The notes under the pieces are model-generated. The model had not been told where the DNA came from. It ran no database searches and saw only the letters and a list, made by a program, of their open reading frames with translations. Both the position numbers and the translations under genes were made by a program. 26,863 nucleotides of DNA from a virus. Position 1 is the first letter of the stretch. Each line of letters begins with the position of its first letter. Below, in pieces: positions 7,701-15,206 of this stretch. The DNA lies in the IMG/VR virus record IMGVR_UViG_3300044729_001357, positions 1 to 26,863 of that record; one strand, 5' to 3'.

Positions 7701-8126
7701 GGCGAGGCCCGGGTACATCCCGGCCCTGACACGCTCTTGCGTGACCGGGTTGAACCCCTGCCCAACCATCTCGAACTCGTACTGCGGATAGCGCCTGCGG
7801 AGTTCCGAGATCTCGTCCATGGCAAACGTGGACACGGCGCGGCTCTCCGGAAACTCGCCGGGCTCGATGCCGAGCATCTGGGCCTGCTGCGTCGCGGTAA
7901 GAGACGGAGATCGGGCTATGCGAGCGGGCATCCCCTCAGATGGGGGGACGCTCAGGAATGGGGCGACACCCGGAGGGGGCTTGGCAGCAAACTCGGCCTC
8001 CTGCCTTGTCAGGGCTTCGACTGGGCTTTCTCCTGCTGGAGCTTGCACAGGTTTATCGCCAGCACCCCAATCGTCTACGACCCTGTCCTCGCTTCCCCAG
8101 TCATCCGTTCCTGCAACATCTGTCAT
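4707..8126 (-). CDS. Large internal virion (ejection) protein
   Basis: 1139 residues, the longest gene in the window, coupled to the upstream 738-residue gene by ATGA. The N-terminus is acidic and holds a DDWG repeat (residues 8-21). Residues about 188-223 are a glycine-zipper stretch (GALLLGGLAGARFGG...GAGIGGFGG) able to insert in a membrane. The rest is overwhelmingly alpha-helical. Size and position (third and last of three consecutive helical proteins after the nozzle) match the ejection proteins gp14-gp15-gp16 of T7-like phages, of which this is the gp16-like counterpart by position. No lysozyme or transglycosylase motif of the T7 gp16 kind was found at the N-terminus. The role inferred is formation of the DNA-delivery channel across the cell envelope. 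Confidence 0.75.
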   Translation of the reverse strand: MTDVAGTDDWGSEDRVVDDWGAGDKPVQAPAGESPVEALTRQEAEFAAKPPPGVAPFLSVPPSEGMPARIARSPSLTATQQAQMLGIEPGEFPESRAVSTFAMDEISELRRRYPQYEFEMVGQGFNPVTQERVRAGMYPGLATQGPLEGKMVFRKRAEIGGQPGQWTTFSKPGTITMGDIASMAGSVPQTAGALLLGGLAGARFGGVGGVVGAGIGGFGGELGRTQIGQSVFGMPPESGSSRLYEAAKSGAMEAAAAQLGNYFDKVVRYFRSAGVPIRNLAGDEYKKIRDELADLIGEDAAQLLTASDVIAAKDSGSFVVAIERYLRERGDDLSVAFLKRAREKEQFLIDKLGQATGGRLEATDSASVFRELDARLALSGMPEGEEVRALKQQLADLQKSTPILLNKEAIARFDDIIKANGGVPISPQTTQQDVGRAIVSAVGPSARQEVEAVGKVVHPDLQLGAQGKTAADDAFNRAVQRSREIMDEAKKVGGASGSAPAEGVISTLKGWEKQIERDIIPALSETDASIVKSALRMLVDEDGNPVPVTYQQLMEASSNLKASIRNGWTKEWNANLEMMADLEESIGKEMLSRLPQNLAERLTDANAQYYATKQAYRQAGIDRFLQRSSGGADLLSNSTAAGKILGNVETSTALSRLLTKPEDKPVRDTIKGGLLWDLDQRFIDAQGNVNANGLRRWIADNEVILKSWFTPDELVKIRNLETFSERRVALGIKPGDTYDNWFNRFLDMPPDQAQNAVSAIRRRLPKEEADKLVTQIQSLSNLKLRRQYISFDKEGNEVFDTAKFFNEMERGRADWVSKAISPGFGTRMRELTTFLREDAQRKAAQLDYLQTNILAASARIEEDKKAVTLANTMARTLRGAVGMKTGVASNDYSRIAEKFLDQANPDAARQVMDWMAKEAPELIPDFRRSILGAFYKKMAIQSETARGTTTGGRDLAMDVEGMFKFVNDGPSMQFLKTVLGDGADPVKAIADLARTGAILNPKSQHVVVTQGQNPALTALNFAKGTAKLAFGVLSSEARIANSLIKWQQGNLQERAARALLDPIRFGKLVSIGNRSNEAATLATSLGVGLSSQVARDIYNDFEPRRGDSDFGDKLVRGGVRLGQYATDNATRLWSELTKP

Positions 8127-10339
8127 CGCGCCCCACCCTTTTCTTTGACGATGCCATCTCGACCGTCAATGTACCGGCTTCCGGGCTCTAGGGCGTCGTA
8201 CTCAGCCCTGCTGTTGATGGTTTTCAACTGTGGCTGACCGGACTGCTGCTGCGCGCCCGGCTGCGAACCAGCCGAGGGCGCTGGTGCCTGCGGTGCACCG
8301 CGAGGCTGCTGAAGGCCGCGCTGGTACTGCTCAAACTTTTCCCTGCGAGCGTTGAGCCGATCCACGAGGATCTGGTCAGCGGCCTTGATGGCAGCAATGG
8401 CCGCGTCGGAGGATGTCCAATTTCCGCCCAGCGCACTCAGGACTTGCCGCGTGTCGTTGTTCGAGAGCGCGCCCCGACCATCAAGGGTCTTGGCGATGTA
8501 ATACACCGCAAAGATCATGTTCGTCTTCATCGTCTGAGCGGCTTGGTCGGCGCGGGGAGACAGGAGATTGGCAATGCCGCTGCGCTCCAGACCAGCCTGC
8601 CGCATGACATTGTCAAACCGAGATGCAATCTGCTCGTCTGAGCCCCTCAAGTCGGCAGGAAGGGCATCTCCAAAGATTGCCTTGGACTGGTCCTTGATGA
8701 AGCCAGCAAACCTAGAAAGAGTGGCGGCGGGGCCAATCACGGCTCCGCCACTCTCTTGGAGGGAGGCGATCATGCGATCAAGGACTGGCTTGACCGACTT
8801 GTAGCCAACTTCTGCGGCGTCAAACTCCGTTTGCGCGCTCTTCATGCCAGCATTCACCGCCCCTGCGGTGGAGACCGTCACCGTGCCATCTTGACCAACG
8901 ACAACTGCCAACCCATTCCCGCTTTCGGTCGCCTTCCCAATCTTCCTCTGCCACATGTCTGCTCGTTGCTCTAGGTTGGCAGAGTTCCAAGTACGCGCCC
9001 ACTCGGTCTTCGGGTTCGGGATGGTCTTGGTGTAGTCCGGCTTCCCATCAGCAGTCATAGGAACGGCAGAAAGCTGCGGATCGGATGGTGCCCTCCTGTT
9101 TTGCGGCGGCACCACAAATCCCTGCTCGCCAATGTGCCTGATGGCATCGGTGAAGATCCTGCGGCGCGCAGCGAAGTTGTTTGGATCAACACCGTTGTCT
9201 TCATACTGGTTCTGAATGAAATCGCGCATGGCGGCTTCCACTTCAGAGGACTTCTCTCCGTACCTCCTCGCGACGTTGCCGATCATGCGGTCTTCGTTAG
9301 CGCTGAAGGATCGGGTCGAGGCGTTTTCCGCCTGTCCTTCGCGGAACCTGAACCCTGCCTGCTGGCGGTCGGTGGCCTGCGCTCCAGATGTCTTGCGCGA
9401 GCGTTCAAGAACGAACGTATTGGCCGCCTCCGGTCCCTCTTGCAAAGCGATGTAGTTTGCCTGCGACATCCACTCGGGCATGGTTGCCCCGGCCTTTGCG
9501 GGACGGAATGGCTGCCACTTGGCCTCTCCCGAGCCCTCGTCGTAGTAGAGGCCATACTGCGCCGTCTCGGCAGCTTCTCCTCCAACGCCTCCACCGGCAC
9601 CCCTTGCAGACCTTGCGGTGCGGAGTCCGGACTCGGAAAGCCGTCGAGCGGCTTCCGCCATGAGCCTGTTTCCGGTGGCGTAGTCGGTGATGCCCTTGTC
9701 GTTCTCCACAAGGAAGTCACGCATGATCTGAGCCGCCTTGGCCGGATCTTCGTAGCGCGACGAAATCGTGCGGATGAACGACTCGACGCTGTTCCGGAAA
9801 GAGGACTGCTCGCGAGAGGCGACCTCGCGTTCGCGATTGATGACCTGAAGAAGCTGGTTGGGCGTGAGTTGCCCAGCGTTCTGGGACTTTGCAAGTCCGC
9901 TCAGGGCATTGGCGATGTTGTAGGCGCGCGACAAGTCCTGCTGCTGGATGGCAGCTTCTGCCTGCGGGAAGGAGACCTTCCCCTGACCGGCGAGGGTCTG
10001 CATGGCAGCGGAGCCGATGCGCTCAAGTCCGCTGCTTTCCTCCAGACCCTTCAGTCCGGAGGCGAGGATCTTGGCGATGCGGTTCTGCGCCGTCGCCACA
10101 TCAGCCGCGAATGCCGGTCGCGCCTGCCCCTGAGATCCGGCATTCAGGGCTTGCGCTGCGTAGATGCGGTTGATGCGGTCGATTGCGTCGATGTCCGCCT
10201 TTCTCTCAGCAGCGTTTGCGGCTGGACGAGGGAGGATCGTTAGGGCTTCCCCTTCGCCCCCGCCGCCGGAAAGCGGCTCTCCGTTCTCGTCAACGAGTTC
10301 CCCTTCCCCATCAAAATTCTGGCCGCCGTAATCGCTCAT
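8123..10339 (-). CDS. Internal virion (ejection) protein, second of three
   Basis: 738 residues, mostly helical, rich in Ala, Gln and Arg, with a Gly-rich acidic N-terminus (residues 1-32) and a low-complexity Gln/Pro/Ala segment near 690-715. No catalytic motif and no signal peptide are visible. It starts nine bases after the 216-residue gene and overlaps the 1139-residue gene by four bases, so the three are translated as a block. Position and composition fit the gp15-like member of a podovirus ejection set. This assignment rests on gene order and protein character, not on recognised homology. Confidence 0.7.
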   Translation of the reverse strand: MSDYGGQNFDGEGELVDENGEPLSGGGGEGEALTILPRPAANAAERKADIDAIDRINRIYAAQALNAGSQGQARPAFAADVATAQNRIAKILASGLKGLEESSGLERIGSAAMQTLAGQGKVSFPQAEAAIQQQDLSRAYNIANALSGLAKSQNAGQLTPNQLLQVINREREVASREQSSFRNSVESFIRTISSRYEDPAKAAQIMRDFLVENDKGITDYATGNRLMAEAARRLSESGLRTARSARGAGGGVGGEAAETAQYGLYYDEGSGEAKWQPFRPAKAGATMPEWMSQANYIALQEGPEAANTFVLERSRKTSGAQATDRQQAGFRFREGQAENASTRSFSANEDRMIGNVARRYGEKSSEVEAAMRDFIQNQYEDNGVDPNNFAARRRIFTDAIRHIGEQGFVVPPQNRRAPSDPQLSAVPMTADGKPDYTKTIPNPKTEWARTWNSANLEQRADMWQRKIGKATESGNGLAVVVGQDGTVTVSTAGAVNAGMKSAQTEFDAAEVGYKSVKPVLDRMIASLQESGGAVIGPAATLSRFAGFIKDQSKAIFGDALPADLRGSDEQIASRFDNVMRQAGLERSGIANLLSPRADQAAQTMKTNMIFAVYYIAKTLDGRGALSNNDTRQVLSALGGNWTSSDAAIAAIKAADQILVDRLNARREKFEQYQRGLQQPRGAPQAPAPSAGSQPGAQQQSGQPQLKTINSRAEYDALEPGSRYIDGRDGIVKEKGGAR

Positions 10340-10348
10340 GTCAGCCTC

Positions 10349-10999
10349 TTAGCTCGGGGCCGGATTGCCGGTGCGGTACACATCCAGAATGGGATTGTAC
10401 CCCTGCACAAACGGGTTTACTGGCTGCCCCTGCGTTCCGGGGGCGAAAGTCTTCGCCGCCTCCCCGAGGAAGCGGCTGGCCCCGAACAGGCCAGAGGGGA
10501 CGCCAACCTGACGCATCAACTGGTTCTGGGCCTGCATCTGCCCGGCCTGCCCGAGGGCCTGCGTGGAGGTGCCAAGGGCACTCAGGCCACCGGCCAGCGT
10601 CTGACGGGCCTGCTGGTTGGCCTGCGCCTGCTCGTTCTGCCCTGCCATCATCATAGCGCGGGCTATGGCCTCATCCCGGCGGGGATTGCGCGCAAACAGG
10701 CTCACGTTGCCGGAGGAAGAGGGGAAGCGCCTCGCCTGCCTCTCCTGCTCCCGGACGAAGTCAGAGATGCCCTGTAGCCTCGCCGTGCGCTGCTGCTGGA
10801 GGGCGTCAGCCGACATCTGCTGGAACAGGGGGCTGTTGGGGTTGGTGAGGGCTTCCGAAAGCTGGACGGCCCGCTCCGCCTGTGCCCGGACAGCCTTCTC
10901 CGTGGCCCGGTTCCGGCCCATGCCGAACAGGTTGGCGACCGAAGCACCGGCACCGGCAAGGTTGAGGGCTGTCTGGGCGGGGGCTAGGAACTCAAACAT
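10349..10999 (-). CDS. Small internal virion (ejection) protein, first of three
   Basis: 216 residues. A hydrophobic, Gly/Ala-rich N-terminal segment (about 8-26, LNLAGAGASVANLFGMG) is followed by long Gln/Ala/Arg-rich helices and a Pro/Gly C-terminus. This is the usual character of T7 gp14-like proteins, which insert in the outer membrane during DNA ejection. The ATG overlaps the stop of the nozzle gene (TGATG), the expected order for podoviruses (nozzle, then ejection proteins). The functional call is from context and composition. Confidence 0.7.
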   Translation of the reverse strand: MFEFLAPAQTALNLAGAGASVANLFGMGRNRATEKAVRAQAERAVQLSEALTNPNSPLFQQMSADALQQQRTARLQGISDFVREQERQARRFPSSSGNVSLFARNPRRDEAIARAMMMAGQNEQAQANQQARQTLAGGLSALGTSTQALGQAGQMQAQNQLMRQVGVPSGLFGASRFLGEAAKTFAPGTQGQPVNPFVQGYNPILDVYRTGNPAPS

Positions 11000-13074
11000 C
11001 AGCGTCTCCCGTGGATGTCCCCATATATCGTGAAACCGGCCAGTACGTCAGGCCCGTACTGGTCAAGAGTCCGGAACGAGACCCGGAAGTGGGCACCCCG
11101 CCAGCGGAGGGGGATCTTGCCCTCCGTGGTCCGGGCCATGCCCACGAAATCCGTGCCGATCCTGAAGGTGCCAATCCCCCGGCCCCCGATCTCCTCCTGA
11201 GCCGTGACCGACACAAGGTCGTAGGACTGGAGGTTGAAGTCGCCTGTGGCTTCGATGTCGTAGACCACCCGCCCTCCAACTTGGAAGTTCGGCACCACAT
11301 AGGACCCGGTCTTGATCCGGTTGCTCTGGCGCGGCTCCTCAAAGTTCAGCCAGCCGGGCATGTATTCGGTCGGGTACAACGCCCCGTCGTCCGTAAAGGT
11401 GTTCTGGTCGAAGACGTAGACCTTGCCATCCGCCCCACCCAGAAGGAGGTCGGAGTTGGCCCGGACGTAGAGGACGCTCTGGAGGCCGATCTGCCCGTCG
11501 AAGTCAGACCAACTCGCACCGGCCACGATCTTCCCGTCATCCAGCACGAAGTTCGCGTAGTTGTAGATGTAGAGCTTGCTCGCGATCTTCATCACGATCC
11601 AACTGCGCCGCTGGTAGTTGACGATCTGGATCTGCGGGTTGGGGCTCTCCACCACATCGCGGATGATTGCGCGCAAAGTGTTCTTGATCGGCTCCGAGAT
11701 GTTGGAGCGTTGGAGGTTGTTCGTGTTGATGAGCAGGCTAATCGACAGCAGTCCGTCGTAGCCGATGAAAGACAAGTCGTTGCCGGTGTTGACGAACCCA
11801 TCAGCCGCGACCACGCCCTGCGGAAACAGGCCAGCGGGCTCAAGGTCCGCCGGTGCGGTGCCGCGATAGGCAAAGACCGCTCGCTCCGTTCCGATGATGA
11901 GGTAGGTCTGGAACGAGGCAATCGTGCGCGCCGGATCGGCACCGGGCTGTTGGCTGCCAATCGAAACCGTGCGCGTCTCAAGCGACTGGCTGTCCACCGT
12001 GAAGTCTTGGATGTCGTTTGCCCCCGAAACCACGACGTTGCGCGGATCACGGGAGTCGATCATCCACGCGCGCCCGTAGTGCACATGAATCCAACTCGCG
12101 ACCGGCATGGCGGACTGGTACAACACGATGGAGTCTCCCGCCGAGGTCGTGGCAATCGCGGGCGCGACGTAGAAGCCAGAGGACAGGATCTCGGAGACGA
12201 AGGAGCCAGCGGTCTTGGTCGTGTTGTGGACGACATCGCCAACGCGCATCGTCGTGCCGGTCCAATCCGCTACCCTGTCGGCAGAGACGGAGATGTAGGT
12301 CTGCGTGGGGCTGCTGCTGGTGCCCACGATGGTCGCGACGTTGTCGAGGACGCCATCGTAGGAGACGACGTTCAACTCGATGCTGTCGTAGATCTTGTAG
12401 CCGTCTCCGGGGGTCGGCTCGCCGCCGACAGGGACGCCAGAGATCGGGGCAAGGGTGGAGCCGAAACCGCGCGCCGCACCCGAGATCGCCGTGTGGCTCA
12501 CCCGCGACGAGGTCACGGCAGTCACGATGCCGTATGCCCCACGCTTGGCGTTGAACACGATGTCGCCGGGAGCCACGAAGGTCTGCGCCGTCCAGTCCGT
12601 GACTGCGGCGTCTGTCAGCGCGTTTGCAGAGGTGGACGCACCGCAAGTGCCGTTCTCCATGACCGGCTGCAACCGCTGGAACTGTGCCGTCGCGCTGTCG
12701 ATGTAGACCTGACGGTCCACGCCATTGAAGAAGACGAGCTTGTCATCAAACTGGACCGACCGCAGCCGCGCTGCCGTGGTTGCCTGCCACACCTGTGTCC
12801 ACGCGGACGAACCGTTGTAGCGGAACACGATGCCATCGGACGACGCGAACAGCGTGGCCGTGCCGTCCCGGTCGATGTATTCGTGCAGGCCCGTGACGAT
12901 GCCCTTGGTTGGCAAGGCACCCGAGAGCGCGACGTAGCCGGGGCGCTTCTCTGCACCGCCCGCTGCGTTGATGAAGCGGTTGCGGAACCTCTGCGCGTAG
13001 TCGAGCGGGATCTCGGTCTCGGTGAAGTTCGTGGCGAGACCGCGCCGCGCTATCTGGTAGAACCGCTCGGGCAC
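10999..13074 (-). CDS. Tail nozzle / tail-hub protein
   Basis: 691 residues, translated from a GTG at 13074 preceded by GAGGT. The N-terminus carries the pattern N-F-T-E...RFRNRFINAAGGAEKRPGY (residues 15-46), where the N..N....G...KRPG signature is typical of podovirus tail tubular B or nozzle proteins and of related head-proximal hub proteins. The remainder is beta-rich with repeated blade-like strands (FASSDGIVFRYNG, LLLGGADGKVYVFDQN), consistent with the beta-propeller platform of these proteins. It follows the adaptor gene by one base and precedes the ejection proteins, as in T7 (gp11-gp12-gp14). It would form the short tail tip below the adaptor ring. Confidence 0.85.
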   Translation of the reverse strand: MPERFYQIARRGLATNFTETEIPLDYAQRFRNRFINAAGGAEKRPGYVALSGALPTKGIVTGLHEYIDRDGTATLFASSDGIVFRYNGSSAWTQVWQATTAARLRSVQFDDKLVFFNGVDRQVYIDSATAQFQRLQPVMENGTCGASTSANALTDAAVTDWTAQTFVAPGDIVFNAKRGAYGIVTAVTSSRVSHTAISGAARGFGSTLAPISGVPVGGEPTPGDGYKIYDSIELNVVSYDGVLDNVATIVGTSSSPTQTYISVSADRVADWTGTTMRVGDVVHNTTKTAGSFVSEILSSGFYVAPAIATTSAGDSIVLYQSAMPVASWIHVHYGRAWMIDSRDPRNVVVSGANDIQDFTVDSQSLETRTVSIGSQQPGADPARTIASFQTYLIIGTERAVFAYRGTAPADLEPAGLFPQGVVAADGFVNTGNDLSFIGYDGLLSISLLINTNNLQRSNISEPIKNTLRAIIRDVVESPNPQIQIVNYQRRSWIVMKIASKLYIYNYANFVLDDGKIVAGASWSDFDGQIGLQSVLYVRANSDLLLGGADGKVYVFDQNTFTDDGALYPTEYMPGWLNFEEPRQSNRIKTGSYVVPNFQVGGRVVYDIEATGDFNLQSYDLVSVTAQEEIGGRGIGTFRIGTDFVGMARTTEGKIPLRWRGAHFRVSFRTLDQYGPDVLAGFTIYGDIHGRR

Positions 13075-13075
13075 T

Positions 13076-13789
13076 TCACGACCTCGTCGTCACGCCCGGC
13101 TGGACACGCACATACTCGCCCGTCTTGGCGGTCTGGCGTCCAAGGGCATTGTTGCGCGCGGCAAGGTACTTCAACTGCGCTGCCTGATACTGGCGCGTCT
13201 CTGCACCCGCGCTCTCGTCAAGGATCGCCGCAGCGACGAGGCCGAGGATGACCACGCGACCGGGGAACGGCACCACGACCGAGTCATCGGACCCAGCCAC
13301 ATACTTCGGCGGCAGCACTTGGAACTTCACGAAAGCCTCGTTGCCAGCGTAGTTCGCACCGGGGCGCGGGAAGATACCGAGGCGAGGATTGCCGAGCGTG
13401 TCCACGCCTTCAATGATGTAGCGCGACGGCTGGCCGATGGAGTTCACGCGGTTGAGCATGCGGAACTCGTTCTTGTCCGAGATCGGCTCCAGCGGCGGGA
13501 CGCGACCCGACACCGAGACCTCTTGGATGGAGTGGATGAACTGCTTGGCCGTGACGAGCGTCGTGGTGTCGATGGTGTAGATCGACTGCCCGCAGACCAT
13601 CGTCACCGAGGCCGATGCCTGCAACTCGTTCCAAGTCCCGAAGTCGGCCATCTCCTCCATAATGTCGTTGAGGAGGTTGATGCAGTTCTTCGTGAATGCG
13701 TTCTGGTTCGTGGTGGTCACGCGGCGGATGTTCATCCGGTCGCAGACCTCGTTCACGATCTCCAGAATCGTGAGGTAGGGCGAGGCCAT
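13076..13789 (-). CDS. Head-tail adaptor (tail tubular A-like)
   Basis: 237 residues. The N-terminal helical part (residues 4-57: TILEIVNEVCDRMNI..., LLNDIMEEMADFGTWNEL) followed by a beta hairpin region (SVTMVCGQSIYTID) and C-terminal helices is the typical plan of podovirus adaptor proteins (T7 gp11-like, P22 gp4-like), which form a ring under the portal. The length is usual for the family. SD GGGAGGT lies five bases before ATG 13789. Direct adjacency to the nozzle gene supports the call. Confidence 0.8.
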   Translation of the reverse strand: MASPYLTILEIVNEVCDRMNIRRVTTTNQNAFTKNCINLLNDIMEEMADFGTWNELQASASVTMVCGQSIYTIDTTTLVTAKQFIHSIQEVSVSGRVPPLEPISDKNEFRMLNRVNSIGQPSRYIIEGVDTLGNPRLGIFPRPGANYAGNEAFVKFQVLPPKYVAGSDDSVVVPFPGRVVILGLVAAAILDESAGAETRQYQAAQLKYLAARNNALGRQTAKTGEYVRVQPGVTTRS

Positions 13790-13790
13790 G

Positions 13791-14480
13791 TCAGACCTCC
13801 CTTGCGCGTAGGTTCAGCTTCTCGAAGAGGATGTTGCTCACGTTGAGCGTGGCAGTCGAGAGAACCTCGACGTAGGAGTTTGCCGTCAGCGTCACGATGC
13901 CGCCAACATGGCCCGCATAGGGGGCGGAGGAGGCTGCCATCCGCAGTTCCATCGTGGTCTTGGCAAGAGAGGTCCCGTCCTTGCCAAGGCGCACCGCGAC
14001 GTTCTGGGCTGCCGTCACTCCGCTGACCGTGAAGTCAACGTCGAACATGAAGGTCTTCGGCTGTGTGCCCGTGTAGGTTAGGCGACCGGAGCCGTTGTGC
14101 GTGAACTGGTTGGTGAACTCAGCCGAAGTTCCGACGTTGGTCACCACATAGGAATTGATCGCAGTCGTGGAGATCAACCCCGTGCCCGTGGCGTAGCATT
14201 CTGCCTTGGCAAGCCCGAAGATCCCATTGGCCGAGACCTGAGTGAACGTACCCGCTGAAGCGGCGATGGTCCCGAAGGTGCCCGTGCTGCCGCCGATGGT
14301 AGCCGCAGAGACCGACGCGAACGTCACGCCACCCGCGAAGTTGACCGGGCCGTTGATCGTCTGCGCCGTGGTCTCGGCAAGGTTCAACTGGCTGTCGATG
14401 AGGTTCTCGAAGTCGCTACCCGTGGGCGCGTCTCCGGTCTCGAAAGCCTGCTTGAGGGTTGCCTTGTCCTGCTGTGCCAT
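13791..14480 (-). CDS. Fibre/spike-like virion protein with shared N-terminal anchor
   Basis: 229 residues. The N-terminus (about 7-33) reads KATLKQAFETGDAPTGSDF-ENLIDS, a motif matched by the 234-residue fibre at 3629-4333 and found widely at the attachment end of phage fibres. Residues 40-90 are a low-complexity Ala/Thr/Gly shaft, and the last 130 residues look like a compact beta-sandwich head (VAVRLGKDGTSLAKTTMELRM, GGIVTLTANSYVEVL). The predicted role is a trimeric appendage. It sits just upstream of the adaptor gene, away from the other fibre genes, so it may be attached to the head or the neck. Confidence 0.7.
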   Translation of the reverse strand: MAQQDKATLKQAFETGDAPTGSDFENLIDSQLNLAETTAQTINGPVNFAGGVTFASVSAATIGGSTGTFGTIAASAGTFTQVSANGIFGLAKAECYATGTGLISTTAINSYVVTNVGTSAEFTNQFTHNGSGRLTYTGTQPKTFMFDVDFTVSGVTAAQNVAVRLGKDGTSLAKTTMELRMAASSAPYAGHVGGIVTLTANSYVEVLSTATLNVSNILFEKLNLRAREV

Positions 14481-14486
14481 GATGGG

Positions 14487-14861
14487 TCACCGTGGAGGGT
14501 AGGGGCCGCTGTCGGGGAACACGATGAAGCTGCACTCGATCTCCATGCTCCCGATGCTGCTGCCCACATAGAGGTTGTAGCCGGGGAAGCTCTTGATCGG
14601 TCGGTTCGCCGCATCGTAGGCAGGCCCGGTCTTGCAGGCGGGGCCAGCCGGTTGGTCAGGGCGGACGAACGGGACGTTGGTCGGGTCGGACTCAGCCGTG
14701 ATGAACCATTGCGGATCAATCGGCTCGTCTTGGTCCTTGCGGACGTACATCCCATCCCAGCGCCGAACGACCTGATCGGCGTAGTGGACAAAGCCGCTCT
14801 CGTCGTCGCGGACGAGCCATTGGCCCCGCCGCCAGCGATTGCGCTCAGTCCACCGGCCCAT
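14487..14861 (-). CDS. Conserved phage structural-region protein of unknown function
   Basis: 124 residues starting MGRWTERNRW, coupled by TGATG to the upstream gene. Its first half (RGQWLVRDDESGFVHYADQVVRRWDGMYVRKDQDEP, residues 12-47) fits a pattern I associate with small proteins in phage structural clusters (short W/R-rich beta segments followed by a D-E-P/H-P-Q stretch). No catalytic residues stand out. The C-terminus ends in beta strands (SMEIECSFIVFP). A minor virion or assembly role is inferred from context. Confidence 0.7.
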   Translation of the reverse strand: MGRWTERNRWRRGQWLVRDDESGFVHYADQVVRRWDGMYVRKDQDEPIDPQWFITAESDPTNVPFVRPDQPAGPACKTGPAYDAANRPIKSFPGYNLYVGSSIGSMEIECSFIVFPDSGPYPPR

Positions 14862-15205
14862 CAGGCCACCCGCTCAGGACCGGACTGCATCGCCATGAGG
14901 TCGTAGGTCGCCGCGCCGCTGGAGCGCACCGTGAGCCGCCAGCAGGACACCGGACCCAAGAAGGTCGCGGCAGTCCCCGTGCTGAACGCCACACGCTCCG
15001 TCCAATGGGCCGAGGTGACGCCGGTTTGAAGCACCCGGTCAATGGTCGAGGAGGCGGAACACCCCGCGAGGAACGAACCCGATCCCGAGATGACCCGGAA
15101 GTTGAACGCATATTCCTGCGTGGAGACCCAAGTGTCGGTGGGCCAGTAGATGACCGTGGACTCGGCGTTAGCCAGCGTCACGGTCCAGTTCTTGGGGCGG
15201 GCCAT
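14861..15205 (-). CDS. Small beta-rich virion-region protein
   Basis: 114 residues with start MARPKNWTVT at ATG 15205, immediately after the triple-repeat gene stop; the longer frame to 15268 runs back into that gene and is rejected. The protein is made of alternating Ser/Thr-rich beta strands with two Cys (residues about 50 and 88). It has no signal peptide or membrane segment. The family is not recognised. Position between beta-rich appendage genes suggests a virion component. Confidence 0.7.
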   Translation of the reverse strand: MARPKNWTVTLANAESTVIYWPTDTWVSTQEYAFNFRVISGSGSFLAGCSASSTIDRVLQTGVTSAHWTERVAFSTGTAATFLGPVSCWRLTVRSSGAATYDLMAMQSGPERVA

Positions 15206-15206
15206 G

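Noticed and set aside
6753-8237. A 494-codon open frame on the plus strand
   Set aside because: Antisense to the large ejection protein and its neighbour, with no motif and no fitting ribosome binding site or neighbours on that strand.
11011-13251. A 746-codon open frame on the plus strand
   Set aside because: It lies antisense to the nozzle and adaptor genes, has an Arg/Asp/His/Val-rich composition typical of the complement of GC-rich coding DNA, and shows no motif. The minus-strand genes account for the region fully.
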